A stretch of DNA of 28,658 nt from Oceanospirillaceae bacterium (GTDB taxonomy: Bacteria; Pseudomonadota; Gammaproteobacteria; Pseudomonadales; Balneatricaceae): assembly GCA_003521845.1 (NCBI GenBank), contig DPHB01000040.1:26695-55352 (forward strand), in the 5' to 3' direction. A program made the translations under genes and the position numbers. Below the pieces are notes generated by a model. The model worked only from the letters and a program-made list of their open reading frames with translations. It was not told where the DNA came from and searched no databases. Shown here piece after piece: positions 1 through 7,613 of this stretch (positions within the stretch are counted from its first letter, which is position 1; each line of letters opens with the position of its first letter).

Positions 1-30
1 TCGCTGCGCTCGCAATGACGGGGTCAGAGT
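1..30. repeat. REP-element remnant followed by a GGGGTCAGAGT motif
   Basis: Bases 1-20, read on the minus strand, begin with GTCATTGCGAGCGCAGCGA. This is the head of the repeat also found at 10154-10271 and 18523-18553. It is directly followed by GGGGTCAGAGT (20-30), which recurs inverted at 25165-25175. The repeat runs off the left edge of the window, so its full form is not visible. Confidence 0.6.
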
Positions 31-35
31 AACAA

Positions 36-64
36 TTAACATGTGCACATGGCCTTGCTATAAT
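36..64 (+). promoter_or_regulatory. Sigma70-type promoter with a palindromic operator in the spacer
   Basis: A -35 box TTAACA (36-41) and a perfect -10 box TATAAT (59-64) are separated by 17 bp. A perfect 12-bp palindrome, CATGTGCACATG (40-51), overlaps the end of the -35 box and fills the spacer, an ideal place for a repressor. Transcription would begin near 71, which rules out the upstream ATG at 63 and supports the MarR start at 96. Autoregulation by that MarR protein is inference. Confidence 0.72.
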
Positions 65-95
65 GTGGCCAACAATACCATTAGGCTTAATCACC

Positions 96-536
96 ATGAG
101 CATCAATCTGGATTTACATAGTTTTATGCCATACCGCTTTAATCGCATGGCACACAATGTAAGTAATAATCTGGCGACCATCTATACCCAGCGCTTTGGG
201 GTCAGCAAAGAGCAGTGGCGTATCGTTGCTTTACTTGGGCAATACGGCGCTATGACAGCCAAGCAAATTGCCGATTTGACCTACATGGACAAGGTCAAAA
301 TATCTCGATCTGTGTCTGGATTAGCCGATTTAGGCTACATAGTACGTCAAGCTTCGGCAACGGATAAACGTGCTGTACTGTTAGACCACTCGCCTAAAGG
401 GCGTGACCTCTATGAAAGCATCACCCCGTTGATGATGGCTTGGGAAGAACAACTACTGTCCCGCTTGTCTGCTGAAGAGCGTGAGCAGCTGGCTTTAATT
501 ATCAATAAGCTAGATCCGATAACTGCCGTAGATTGA
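96..536 (+). CDS. MarR-family transcriptional regulator
   Basis: This 146-residue protein has the size and layout of MarR regulators: an N-terminal dimerisation helix, a central winged helix (roughly residues 40-105, with the helix-turn-helix around AKQIADLTYMDKVKISRSVS), a wing with basic and polar residues (ASATDKRAVLL), and a C-terminal helix. MarR proteins are dimeric repressors that usually release DNA on binding aromatic or oxidised small molecules. The reading frame extends to an ATG at 63, but that codon lies inside the -10 box of the promoter at 36-64, so the ATG at 96 is chosen. The palindrome in its own promoter suggests autorepression. No target operon is adjacent; the next gene is convergent. 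The family is secure and the ligand is unknown. Confidence 0.88.
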   Translation: MSINLDLHSFMPYRFNRMAHNVSNNLATIYTQRFGVSKEQWRIVALLGQYGAMTAKQIADLTYMDKVKISRSVSGLADLGYIVRQASATDKRAVLLDHSPKGRDLYESITPLMMAWEEQLLSRLSAEEREQLALIINKLDPITAVD

Positions 537-556
537 GCTAATTAGTTGCTTAGCTC
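535..556. terminator. Short dyad across the convergent MarR/ChaC stop codons
   Basis: GAGCTAA (535-541) and TTAGCTC (550-556) form a 7-bp stem with an 8-base loop that overlaps the stop codons of both convergent genes. There is no T-tract, so it is at best a weak terminator or 3'-end stabiliser. Confidence 0.35.
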
Positions 557-1129
557 ATGCATCTGCAAAGCAATGGATTCAATAAGCGGGTCTTCGATAC
601 CTAAAGACAACAAGTGATCATGGGTATTGGTGAAGTAATCAATGTTAGGGCCACGGCCACCGTGGGCCTTGTTAATCATTTGTGCTGCAGTACGGCAGTC
701 ATAATCAACAAATTGGGCGTGCTCTGGGTCGGCCACAAAGGTGATAGCGTTTATTACGCCTTCTGGGGTTGATACCTGACACCACTGCGGCCGATAAAAT
801 AAAGTTACCATCTCCCGTAGCCATAGACTGGTAAAGTCCTCTGTTTTGGTTGCGGCACTAACCTTTAACGCTAGACCTTCACAGTTGCCGCCGTCCCGTA
901 AAGAGAGTACTAAGCCTGGTGCCTCGGGTGTGCCGCGGTGTACGGTCGATAATAAATTGAATCCACGCTTGTAACCGTCGACCATACCTTGGCGAGTTTC
1001 TACAATGGTCATTTCTGGATTCCAAAGTAAAGATCCGTAGGCGAATACCCATAGGTCGTCCGGTAACGGGTATTGTTCTAGGTATTTGTCCAAGTGAGAT
1101 AACAGCAGTTGGTCGGGAAGTTGGTGCAT
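542..1129 (-). CDS. chaC: ChaC-type gamma-glutamylcyclotransferase
   Basis: This 195-residue protein of the gamma-glutamylcyclotransferase fold would cleave glutathione to 5-oxoproline and Cys-Gly in the cytoplasm. Seen in the sequence: the glycine-loop motif VFAYGSLLWNP (residues 28-38), the GYKRGF segment, HRGTPEAPGLVLSL, and WLREM, whose Glu106 matches the family's catalytic glutamate. The stretch WCQVSTPEGVINAITFVADPEH closely resembles the corresponding part of E. coli ChaC. It is about 35 residues shorter than E. coli ChaC at the N-terminus, which is not unusual. Its 3' end lies 5 bp from the convergent MarR gene, with a small dyad across both stops. The ribosome binding site is weak. 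Glutathione specificity is inferred from the ChaC-like motifs. Confidence 0.88.
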   Translation of the reverse strand: MHQLPDQLLLSHLDKYLEQYPLPDDLWVFAYGSLLWNPEMTIVETRQGMVDGYKRGFNLLSTVHRGTPEAPGLVLSLRDGGNCEGLALKVSAATKTEDFTSLWLREMVTLFYRPQWCQVSTPEGVINAITFVADPEHAQFVDYDCRTAAQMINKAHGGRGPNIDYFTNTHDHLLSLGIEDPLIESIALQMHELSN

Positions 1130-1302
1130 TTGAGGGCCTGCGGTGCAAAATATTAAGTCTATGATTTCACAAACTAAATGCGGAATCTATAGTGCATGGG
1201 TGTAATTGCTTGCCGCAACCGCTGATTTACCTGAATGTTACTAGGAGTCGTACTGGTCCTGTGGCATGATGCGCCCTTGATGATCTTACAAGTGAAGCCA
1301 AT

Positions 1303-2214
1303 ATGATAGCGCCCCCTTGGTTTATAGTACTGATGCCTTGGATTTTTGTCTGGGTTTGGAGCACCGGCTTTTTGGTGGCCAAATTTGGCCAACCCTATGC
1401 GGAACCATTTACTTTGTTGAGTATTCGCTTTGCCGCGGCCATGTTGGTTTTGTTATTGATTATACCTCGCTTTAAGGGTGGTTGGCCCGGTACACCGCGC
1501 TTGTGGTTGCACAGCATGCTTGTGGGTTTACTTATTCACGGTATCTATCTTGGCGGCGTGTTTCAGGCTATTGCTTTGGGCATGCCTGCAGGGCTTAGTT
1601 CCATGGTCATTGGTCTGCAACCTTTGGTGATGGCTTTGTTTGCTGGCCTTATGTTGAAAGAGCAGGTCACCCGATGGCAATGGTTAGGTTTGGTCATTGG
1701 TCTTGGCGGTTTGTATTTGGTGTTAGCCGAGCGTTTTGCTTGGCAAACGGGGCAGATATTTGATGGTTTTTCGGGCTGGTCGGCTGTTTTGGTGACCGCA
1801 AGTCTGATGGGCATATCTGTTGGTAGCGTATACCAAAAGAAATTTTGTCAGGGTATGAATTTACTGACCTCTATCTGGTGGCAGTATTTAGCGGCTGCGG
1901 TATTTTGTTTTGCCGTGGCATTGATGTTTGAAACGCGCAATGTCGACTGGCAGCTGGCCTTTGTGCTAAGCCTAACTTGGCAAGTGTTAGCCTTATCGAT
2001 AGGCGCTATCTTGTTGTTAATGTTAATGATTAACTTAGGTGAATCGGCCCGCGTTGCTAGCTTGTTCTATCTGGTTCCCCCCGCCGTGGCTGTGCAAGCT
2101 TGGTGGTGGTTTGACGAAAAGTTGGGTCTACAGGCATTGATGGGGGTGGGCTTGATCGCTGTAGGGGTGGCCTTAGCACGTTTGAAGCTACTGCGTAAAA
2201 CTGAGGCCGCATAG
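1303..2214 (+). CDS. EamA/DMT-family permease
   Basis: This 303-residue, strongly hydrophobic protein has about ten membrane segments arranged as two halves, as in drug/metabolite transporter (EamA) permeases. The opening PWIFVWVWSTGFLVAKFG and the following region with conserved S-I-R-F are typical of the first EamA repeat. The central GLSSMVIGLQPLVMALFAGLMLKEQVTRWQWLGLVIGLGGLYLVL is the diagnostic end of that repeat, and a similar LVPPAVAVQAWWWFDEKL region closes the second. Such proteins export amino acids, nucleosides or toxic metabolites, and the substrate cannot be read from sequence. It stands alone between divergent chaC and the convergent hemerythrin pair, whose stop is 10 bp away. 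Confidence 0.85.
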   Translation: MIAPPWFIVLMPWIFVWVWSTGFLVAKFGQPYAEPFTLLSIRFAAAMLVLLLIIPRFKGGWPGTPRLWLHSMLVGLLIHGIYLGGVFQAIALGMPAGLSSMVIGLQPLVMALFAGLMLKEQVTRWQWLGLVIGLGGLYLVLAERFAWQTGQIFDGFSGWSAVLVTASLMGISVGSVYQKKFCQGMNLLTSIWWQYLAAAVFCFAVALMFETRNVDWQLAFVLSLTWQVLALSIGAILLLMLMINLGESARVASLFYLVPPAVAVQAWWWFDEKLGLQALMGVGLIAVGVALARLKLLRKTEAA

Positions 2215-2224
2215 TAGGCTTAAT

Positions 2225-2644
2225 TTAGACCTTATTCAGGGTGGTGAGTAGTGGGAATAGTTCGTTATTTTCAAAGCGCATGCGATCGTGTAACACTTTG
2301 AAAACAGCGCTGGCATCCTGACGGAAGCCACTGACGTTGTGGATAATATCCGCTGGGGTGCGATACACCTCACAAAATTCTTCAAAAGCTTCGCGAATTT
2401 CGCCCATGCGAATTTGCACATCGATAGCAATGTTAGCGAGTTTCGCATCGCTCGACATGGCCATAGGTAAGTACAGTTGTTGATCTTCTTCTTGCAGGTG
2501 CTTGCTTACCTTGTCACCAATACGCACCAGAAGAATAACAATTTTTGAGGCATGCGTGTCAGCGCCAGATTGGATCATTTGACGAAGTTGTTGCACTAGG
2601 TCATGTATTTCGCGGTGGTCTTGGCGAAAATGTTCGGTTTTCAT
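2225..2644 (-). CDS. Hemerythrin-like (HHE domain) protein, second of a tandem pair
   Basis: This 139-residue all-helical protein has the features of hemerythrin/HHE cation-binding domains: DH at 9-10, H49-x3-E53 in KHLQEEDQQLYLP, and a second-half motif ENNELFP. Such domains bind a di-iron centre and take part in oxygen, nitric oxide or redox sensing or iron storage. The ATG at 2644 is preferred over the in-frame TTG at 2650, because a TAGGG ribosome site sits at proper distance only for the ATG. It lies just downstream of the paralogue at 2653-3078 and is surely cotranscribed. In the second half the histidine expected in H-x3-E is arginine (R121-x3-E125), shared with the paralogue, so iron binding may be partial. 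Confidence 0.82.
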   Translation of the reverse strand: MKTEHFRQDHREIHDLVQQLRQMIQSGADTHASKIVILLVRIGDKVSKHLQEEDQQLYLPMAMSSDAKLANIAIDVQIRMGEIREAFEEFCEVYRTPADIIHNVSGFRQDASAVFKVLHDRMRFENNELFPLLTTLNKV

Positions 2645-2652
2645 AACCAACC

Positions 2653-3078
2653 CTAAGCTGTATAACCCATGGCTTTCATGGCCGTTGGGTAAAGGTTTTG
2701 GTTTTCAGCTTTGATGCGTTCAAATAGCGCTTGGAATACCATGTTGGCATCACTCCGGAAACCTTCGCAGTCTTCTTTGATTAGCTTGGCTGAAGCATAT
2801 TTGTTAGCAAAGTTTTGATACACCACAATCAATTGCCCCATATCCATTTGGTACTTACTAGCCAGTTCCTTTACGGTAGGGTCGCTGTGTTTAAGCAGAG
2901 CGGGGTAGACATTGGTATCTTCAATGTTAAGGTGCAGGCGAATATCGGCAGTGACAAGGTGTAACGCATGTGAAATGGCTTCGGCGTTGTTTGGGATACC
3001 TTGAGAAACCAGCTCGCGTAGCTGTTTGACTTGCTGCAGGATGCTAGCATGATCATTATAAAGGCTTTCAAAATCCAC
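2653..3078 (-). CDS. Hemerythrin-like (HHE domain) protein, first of a tandem pair
   Basis: This 141-residue paralogue of the next gene aligns almost without gaps: D9-H10, H49-x3-E53 (RLHLNIEDTNVYP) and R121-x3-E125 followed by NLYP occur at identical positions. It starts with GTG at 3078, with GGAG about ten bases upstream. Both proteins probably arose by local duplication and may form a heterodimer, which is inference. Known HHE proteins are cytoplasmic di-iron proteins tied to oxygen, NO or iron stress. The change of a predicted ligand from His to Arg in both copies is unusual for an active di-iron protein. The region upstream (3079-3200) is non-coding and separates the pair from the LysR gene on the same strand. 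Confidence 0.82.
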   Translation of the reverse strand: MDFESLYNDHASILQQVKQLRELVSQGIPNNAEAISHALHLVTADIRLHLNIEDTNVYPALLKHSDPTVKELASKYQMDMGQLIVVYQNFANKYASAKLIKEDCEGFRSDANMVFQALFERIKAENQNLYPTAMKAMGYTA

Positions 3079-3200
3079 TGTAGCTGTGCTCCGGTAATTT
3101 TGGCGCCATATTTAAGCCTGAAAAATGAAAAAAAGAGCAAACAATTAGTCATTAAAAGGGCCATTGCTGTACCGAATCTTACCATGGCGAATTGCCCTTG

Positions 3201-4112
3201 TCAGGGCGTTGGCTGTATTGATTGCAACCAATAATCAAGAATTGAATTGTGGCGGCGTCCTTTGCGTGTAACGACGGCAAAATCGGTAGCAAAGTGATAG
3301 TCATTCGGTGCCAGCGCACGCATGCTGCCTTGATCAATCCATTGTTGCGCAAAGTGTAAGGGCAAGTAGCCAATGTAAGCGCCAGTGAGGATTAGAAAGG
3401 CCACGCCCTCTCTGTCGGTAGCGGTCGCAGTGGCATTTAGGCTTTGGTAATGTTTCTTTATGTCGGCACTTTGTGAGTAGGCGGGAGCGACAGCGTCATG
3501 TTGACTAATGGCAGAGGCCGTAATTGTGTTATTTGTAGGTTGGAAGAGTGGGTGGGCATTGCTACAAAATAACTGAGACTCTTCACTATAAAGTGGCAGG
3601 TATTCAAGCTCCGGTAAACGATGATTATCGACAATGACTCCGGCATGCAAATGGCCATCAAGAATACCTTGTTCAATGCGTTTAGATGGAATCATACTGA
3701 TATTAATTTGCACTTGCGGACCTTGTTGTTTTAATTGTCCAAGGCTATTGGTAATGTGCATATGAGGCATAGTAATCAGGTTGTCTGTGATGCCGATATT
3801 GAATTCACCCTGTAGCTGATCATGCAAGCTATTTACATCTGTGCGGAATGATTCAACGGCCGCAAACAATTGTAACGCTGATTGATAAACCTGCTCGCCT
3901 TCATCAGTGACAGAAAATCCGGCCCGGCCACGCTGGCATAGGCGCAAATTAAGCCGTGTTTCCAAATCACTAATAGCCATGCTAATAGCGGCTCGGCTGA
4001 TATCCAAAGTCACTTCAGCAGCAGCAAAGCCACCTGCTTCTACCACGGTCTTGTAAATACGCAGTAGCCGCAAGTCGGCGTCAGCTAGGCGTTTTAGGGG
4101 TTCGTTGCGCAT
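3201..4112 (-). CDS. LysR-family regulator, likely activator of the beta-alanine operon (BauR-like)
   Basis: This 303-residue protein has the LysR layout. The N-terminal helix-turn-helix (about residues 11-70) includes LRLLRIYKTVVEAGGFAAAEVTLDISRAAISMAISDLETRL and LCQRGRAGFSVTDEG. It is followed by a linker helix and an effector-binding domain beginning near residue 95 (GEFNIGITDNL). It is transcribed divergently from the aminotransferase and dehydrogenase genes, the classic arrangement for a LysR activator and its targets. In Pseudomonas aeruginosa, the LysR protein BauR sits beside and activates bauABCD for beta-alanine use. The gene order here suggests the same role, but orthology is inferred from context. 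The intergenic region holds an AT-rich dyad that could be its site. Confidence 0.87.
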   Translation of the reverse strand: MRNEPLKRLADADLRLLRIYKTVVEAGGFAAAEVTLDISRAAISMAISDLETRLNLRLCQRGRAGFSVTDEGEQVYQSALQLFAAVESFRTDVNSLHDQLQGEFNIGITDNLITMPHMHITNSLGQLKQQGPQVQINISMIPSKRIEQGILDGHLHAGVIVDNHRLPELEYLPLYSEESQLFCSNAHPLFQPTNNTITASAISQHDAVAPAYSQSADIKKHYQSLNATATATDREGVAFLILTGAYIGYLPLHFAQQWIDQGSMRALAPNDYHFATDFAVVTRKGRRHNSILDYWLQSIQPTP

Positions 4113-4155
4113 GGGTTATCAGGCTCGCTTATGACTAACTGATGGAAACGCCAAA

Positions 4156-4183
4156 AGTTAACTAAATGCTTAAATTAAGTTAA
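4156..4183. promoter_or_regulatory. Candidate LysR operator between divergent genes
   Basis: The 147-bp divergent spacer contains overlapping dyads: AGTTAACT (4156-4163) and CTTAA-A-TTAAG (4169-4179), with AAGTTAA (4177-4183) mirroring the first TTAACT. LysR proteins favour interrupted AT-rich dyads of this kind. The downstream stretch 4184-4210 is very AT-rich and probably holds the promoter of the aminotransferase. The exact -10 and -35 boxes cannot be assigned with confidence. Confidence 0.4.
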
Positions 4184-4259
4184 ATAATATCATATTTATA
4201 TTAATTTAAAAGCACGTCAAACTGGGCCGCTAAATTAGCCCTAATGTGAGGAGAGAAGC

Positions 4260-5597
4260 ATGGCTTTTGAAGATTTAACAGGTGGTTTGAGCCAAGCTGA
4301 GTTGCAGGCCCATTGGATGCCCTTTACGGCCAACCGTCAGTTTAAAAAAGACCCGCGTATGATCCTTGCTGCGCAAGGCAAGTACTACACGGATGCGCAA
4401 GGTCGCAAGATATTTGATGGCCTTTCCGGCTTGTGGACCTGTGGCCTTGGTCATGGTCGTCCAGAAATTGCTGATGCTATCTCTAAACAAGCGCGTGAAC
4501 TAGATTACTCACCCGGTTTTCAGTTTGGCCAGCCAAAGTCGTTTGAGCTAGCCAATAAGGTTGTGGAATTCATGCCAGAAGGTCTTAATCGCGTGTTCTT
4601 CACCGGTTCTGGTTCCGAAGCCGTGGATACGGCCCTAAAAATTGCTCGTGCCTACTGGCGTAAGAAAGGCCAAGGTGGCAAAACGCGATTTATTGGTCGC
4701 TCCAAAGGCTACCACGGTGTTAACTTTGGCGGTATTAGTGTGGGGGGCCTTAGCCCTAACCGTGCACTCTATGGTCAAGGTATTGATGCCATTCACCTAC
4801 CTCATACCATGTTGCCAGAAAACACTTTTACGCAAGGTATGCCAGCGACAGGGGAGCACCTAGCTAACGAACTTGAACAGCAAATTATGCTACACGATGC
4901 GAGCAATATTGCCGCCGTTATCGTTGAACCCATGGCCGGCTCTGCCGGCGTGATTCCGCCACCTGTAGGTTATTTAAAGCGCTTACGTGAACTCTGCGAT
5001 CAACATAATATTTTGCTCATCTTTGATGAAGTGATCACCGGTTTTGGGCGTATGGGCAGCAACACAGGTGCCGCTGAGTTTGGTGTGGTGCCAGACCTTA
5101 TGACCACGGCCAAGCAGCTGACTAACGGTGTTATCCCTATGGGTGCCGTTATTGCTAAGCAAGAAATTTATGACATCTTCATGCAAACAGGTGGCCCAGA
5201 ATACATGTTGGAACTACCCCATGGTTACACCTATTCTGCGCATCCCATTGCCTGTGCAGCTGGCTTGGCTGCTTTAGAATTATTGCAAAAAGAGCAGCTG
5301 GTAGACCGCGTTAAATCCATGGCACCGAAGTTTGAAAAGGCCATCCACAGCCTTAAAGGTACTCAGTATGTGGCCGATATTCGCAACTATGGCTTGGCAG
5401 CAGGTTTAACTATTGAGGCAGCGCCAGGAGAACCCGCTTTGCGCCCCTATCAAATTGCCATGAAGTGTTGGGAAAAAGGTTTTTACGTACGCTATGGTGG
5501 TGATACTATTCAGCTAGGTCTGCCATTTACCGTAGAAGACGCAGAAATTGATAGCCTAGTGAATGCACTAGGTGACTCGATTAAAGAATTAGCTTAA
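4260..5597 (+). CDS. bauA: Omega-amino acid (beta-alanine):pyruvate aminotransferase
   Basis: This 445-residue class III PLP aminotransferase is the usual size for the beta-alanine:pyruvate enzyme, which turns beta-alanine plus pyruvate into malonate semialdehyde and alanine. Visible features: the N-terminal HWMPFTANRQF signature of this subgroup, FDGLSGLWTCGLGHGRPEI, the phosphate-binding GSGSE (116-120), Y151-H152-G153, the cofactor aspartate in FDEVITGFGR (D256), and the Schiff-base lysine K285 in TTAKQLTNG. The subgroup signature, together with the following mmsA-type gene and divergent LysR, points to beta-alanine. Other omega-amines or taurine-like donors are possible. A strong ribosome site GAGGAG (4248-4253) lies 6 bases before the ATG. 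The gene forms an operon with the dehydrogenase 56 bp downstream. Confidence 0.93.
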   Translation: MAFEDLTGGLSQAELQAHWMPFTANRQFKKDPRMILAAQGKYYTDAQGRKIFDGLSGLWTCGLGHGRPEIADAISKQARELDYSPGFQFGQPKSFELANKVVEFMPEGLNRVFFTGSGSEAVDTALKIARAYWRKKGQGGKTRFIGRSKGYHGVNFGGISVGGLSPNRALYGQGIDAIHLPHTMLPENTFTQGMPATGEHLANELEQQIMLHDASNIAAVIVEPMAGSAGVIPPPVGYLKRLRELCDQHNILLIFDEVITGFGRMGSNTGAAEFGVVPDLMTTAKQLTNGVIPMGAVIAKQEIYDIFMQTGGPEYMLELPHGYTYSAHPIACAAGLAALELLQKEQLVDRVKSMAPKFEKAIHSLKGTQYVADIRNYGLAAGLTIEAAPGEPALRPYQIAMKCWEKGFYVRYGGDTIQLGLPFTVEDAEIDSLVNALGDSIKELA

Positions 5598-5653
5598 CTT
5601 AAACGAAGTCAGGCTGTAGGCCTGGCTCCATTAGACAGATAAAGGAAATTAGC

Positions 5654-7147
5654 ATGCAAGTCGTAGGACATTTGATCAATGGCGCCAATAGCCATAACGA
5701 AAGCGATCCAACTCAAGACGTATTTAACCCAGCGACGGGTGCTGTGACTAAACAGGTTTCTTTGGCCAGTAAGGCGACGGTAGAAGAAGCTATAGCTGCC
5801 GCGGACGCAGCCTTTCCAGAGTGGCGTAATACGCCGCCTATGAAGCGTGCTCGTGTGATGTTCCGTTTTAAGGAATTGCTAGAAGAAAATGCTGACAAGA
5901 TCTGTGCTTTGTTAACCGACGAACACGGCAAAGTACTGGACGATGCCATGGGCGAATTAACCCGTGGCATAGAAGTCGTGGAATTCGCTTGTGGTGCACC
6001 ACAGATGCTAAAGGGCGAGCACAGCAAAAATGTTGGCCCAGCTATCGACAGCTGGTCGGAGCATCAAGCCCTAGGTGTGGTTGCTGGTATTACCCCATTT
6101 AACTTCCCCGCCATGGTGCCTATGTGGATGTTCCCAATGGCACTGGTATGCGGTAACACCTTTGTGTTGAAGCCATCAGAACGTGACCCATCGGCACCTA
6201 TGTTGATTGGTCAGTTATTACAAGAAGCGGGTTTGCCAAAAGGTGTGTTTAACATCGTTAACGGTGACAAGACTGCTGTAGATACGATCTTGGAAGACAA
6301 GCGCGTGCAAGCGGTAAGCTTTGTTGGCTCCACGCCAATTGCGGAATACATTTACAGCAAGGGCACCGCCAATGGTAAGCGTGTGCAAGCGCTAGGTGGC
6401 GCTAAGAACCACGCCATCATCATGCCAGATGCTGATATGGACAATGCAGTAAACGCACTAATGGGTGCTGCTTACGGTTCCTGTGGCGAACGTTGCATGG
6501 CGATCTCTGTGGTGGTTTGTGTGGGTGAAGAGGCGGCAGACGAACTAGTGGCTAAATTGAAGCCACAAGTAGAAAGCTTGAAGATTGGTAACGGCACGGA
6601 TACCAGCAATGAAATGGGTCCGGTAATCACCAAAATGGCACAAGAGCGTATTAAGGGTTTGATCACCCAGGGCGCAGAGCAGGGCGCTAATCTTGTGGTT
6701 GATGGTCGTGACCTAGTGGTAGCAGGCCATGAAAATGGCTACTTTGTAGGTGGTACCTTGTTCGACCACGTTACCCAAGACATGGTTGTATACCAAGAAG
6801 AGATCTTTGGTCCTGTGCTATGTGTAGTTCGTGTAAATAGCATGCAAGAAGCCATGAAGATGATCGATGATCACGAATTCGGCAACGGTACCTGCTTGTT
6901 CACCCGTGATGGTGAAGCGGCACGTTACTTCTCTGACAACATCAAGGTCGGCATGGTTGGTATCAACGTACCATTACCTGTGCCAGTAGCATATCACAGC
7001 TTTGGTGGTTGGAAGCGTTCTTTGTTTGGTGACTTGAGTGCTCACGGCCCAGATGCGATTCGCTTCTACACCCGTCGCAAGACCGTAACCCAACGCTGGC
7101 CTTCCAGTGGTGTGCGCGAAGGCAAGCAGTTTGCGTTTCCCAGCTAA
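5654..7147 (+). CDS. mmsA: CoA-acylating methylmalonate/malonate-semialdehyde dehydrogenase
   Basis: This 497-residue enzyme of the aldehyde dehydrogenase superfamily uses NAD and CoA and decarboxylates methylmalonate or malonate semialdehyde to propionyl-CoA or acetyl-CoA. Seen: GVVAGITPFNFPAMVPMWMFP, with the catalytic-site Asn150; the NAD-binding SFVGSTPIAEYI; GGAKNH (248-253), which replaces the glutamate-containing ELGG motif of ordinary aldehyde dehydrogenases and is diagnostic for this subfamily; and the catalytic Cys281 in GERCMAIS. A second cysteine, C277, sits four residues earlier. Coupled to the aminotransferase upstream, it would finish beta-alanine breakdown, so functionally it corresponds to the malonate semialdehyde enzyme BauC of Pseudomonas. 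A role in valine or inositol catabolism is less likely, since no such genes flank it. A ribosome site AAAGGA precedes the ATG. Confidence 0.93.
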   Translation: MQVVGHLINGANSHNESDPTQDVFNPATGAVTKQVSLASKATVEEAIAAADAAFPEWRNTPPMKRARVMFRFKELLEENADKICALLTDEHGKVLDDAMGELTRGIEVVEFACGAPQMLKGEHSKNVGPAIDSWSEHQALGVVAGITPFNFPAMVPMWMFPMALVCGNTFVLKPSERDPSAPMLIGQLLQEAGLPKGVFNIVNGDKTAVDTILEDKRVQAVSFVGSTPIAEYIYSKGTANGKRVQALGGAKNHAIIMPDADMDNAVNALMGAAYGSCGERCMAISVVVCVGEEAADELVAKLKPQVESLKIGNGTDTSNEMGPVITKMAQERIKGLITQGAEQGANLVVDGRDLVVAGHENGYFVGGTLFDHVTQDMVVYQEEIFGPVLCVVRVNSMQEAMKMIDDHEFGNGTCLFTRDGEAARYFSDNIKVGMVGINVPLPVPVAYHSFGGWKRSLFGDLSAHGPDAIRFYTRRKTVTQRWPSSGVREGKQFAFPS

Positions 7148-7156
7148 ATGATAGAT

Positions 7157-7217
7157 GGGGTCAGACCACAGGTACCCAAAGCACTCGCGTTGCTCGTGGG
7201 GCAGGCCCTCTGACCCC
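7157..7217. repeat. 61-bp inverted element bounded by GGGGTCAGA/TCTGACCCC
   Basis: A 9-bp perfect inverted repeat, GGGGTCAGA (7157-7165) and TCTGACCCC (7209-7217), encloses 43 bp with further weak internal dyads. The same word extends to GGGGTCAGAGT at 20-30 and, inverted, at 25165-25175. This looks like a small dispersed palindromic element lying between mmsA and its terminator. It has no coding capacity. Confidence 0.5.
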
Positions 7218-7230
7218 GGAACCGGAAATC

Positions 7231-7259
7231 AAAAAAGGGGCCATGAAGGCCCCTTTTTT
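7231..7259. terminator. Bidirectional intrinsic terminator
   Basis: The sequence AAAAAAGGGGCC (7231-7242), ATGAA loop (7243-7247) and GGCCCCTTTTTT (7248-7259) forms a perfect 12-bp stem. A T-tract follows on the plus strand and, by symmetry, on the minus strand. It ends the aminotransferase/mmsA operon from the left and the minus-strand membrane gene pair from the right. It is the only textbook intrinsic terminator seen in the window. Confidence 0.93.
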
Positions 7260-7281
7260 TGTACTCACTTTAAAGCGCTAT

Positions 7282-7566
7282 TTAAGCCGCTTTCTTACGC
7301 TTAACCAGCTTGCTAACCCATACCCAAATAGTAGCGGGTAGCAAAGTCATCAGACTAATTTTCACTAGTGGTAGTATATAAATAAATATACCAAGACCTT
7401 CTCCACCTTCACGCTCTCCTTCACCTTCATCATGAGCAAAACCGTTTTCATTGATATTCATAGCGTAGTCAGTTAATTCAAAACCCCACATGGCCAATCC
7501 TGCAACAACGGTAATTACCAATAGGATGCTAAAACGCTTGCCAAAATCTTCTGCTAAATAATTCAT
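7282..7566 (-). CDS. Small two-helix membrane protein, unknown function
   Basis: This 94-residue protein has two predicted membrane segments, about residues 12-30 (FSILLVITVVAGLAMWGFEL) and 60-85 (IFIYILPLVKISLMTLLPATIWVWV). They are separated by a short loop rich in Glu, Gly and Asp (DEGEGEREGGEGLG), and the C-terminus is basic (KLVKRKKAA). I do not recognise a named family. It begins 47 bp after the DUF4405-type gene in the same direction, with AAGAG before its ATG, so the two are probably cotranscribed and could form one membrane complex. The acidic loop could bind a cation, but this is conjecture. The bidirectional terminator at 7231-7259 ends its transcript. Confidence 0.75.
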   Translation of the reverse strand: MNYLAEDFGKRFSILLVITVVAGLAMWGFELTDYAMNINENGFAHDEGEGEREGGEGLGIFIYILPLVKISLMTLLPATIWVWVSKLVKRKKAA

Positions 7567-7613
7567 TTTTAACTCTTTAATCTGTCGTTATACGTGTCTA
7601 TTAGTAAGCGCGA

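Noticed and set aside
63..95. Upstream in-frame start for the first MarR gene
   Set aside because: The ATG lies within the -10 box of a near-consensus promoter, so it cannot be in the transcript.
3194..3207. GCCCT-TGTC-AGGGC hairpin as a LysR terminator
   Set aside because: The stem is only 5 bp, overlaps the coding end and has no T-tract on either strand.
3031..3234. Cysteine-containing plus-strand ORF of 67 codons
   Set aside because: It overlaps the hemerythrin start and the LysR end in antisense, lacks a ribosome site and resembles no family.
5610..5624. CAGGC/GCCTG hairpin between the aminotransferase and mmsA genes as an attenuator
   Set aside because: A 5-bp stem without a T-tract in a 56-bp operon spacer is too weak to call.
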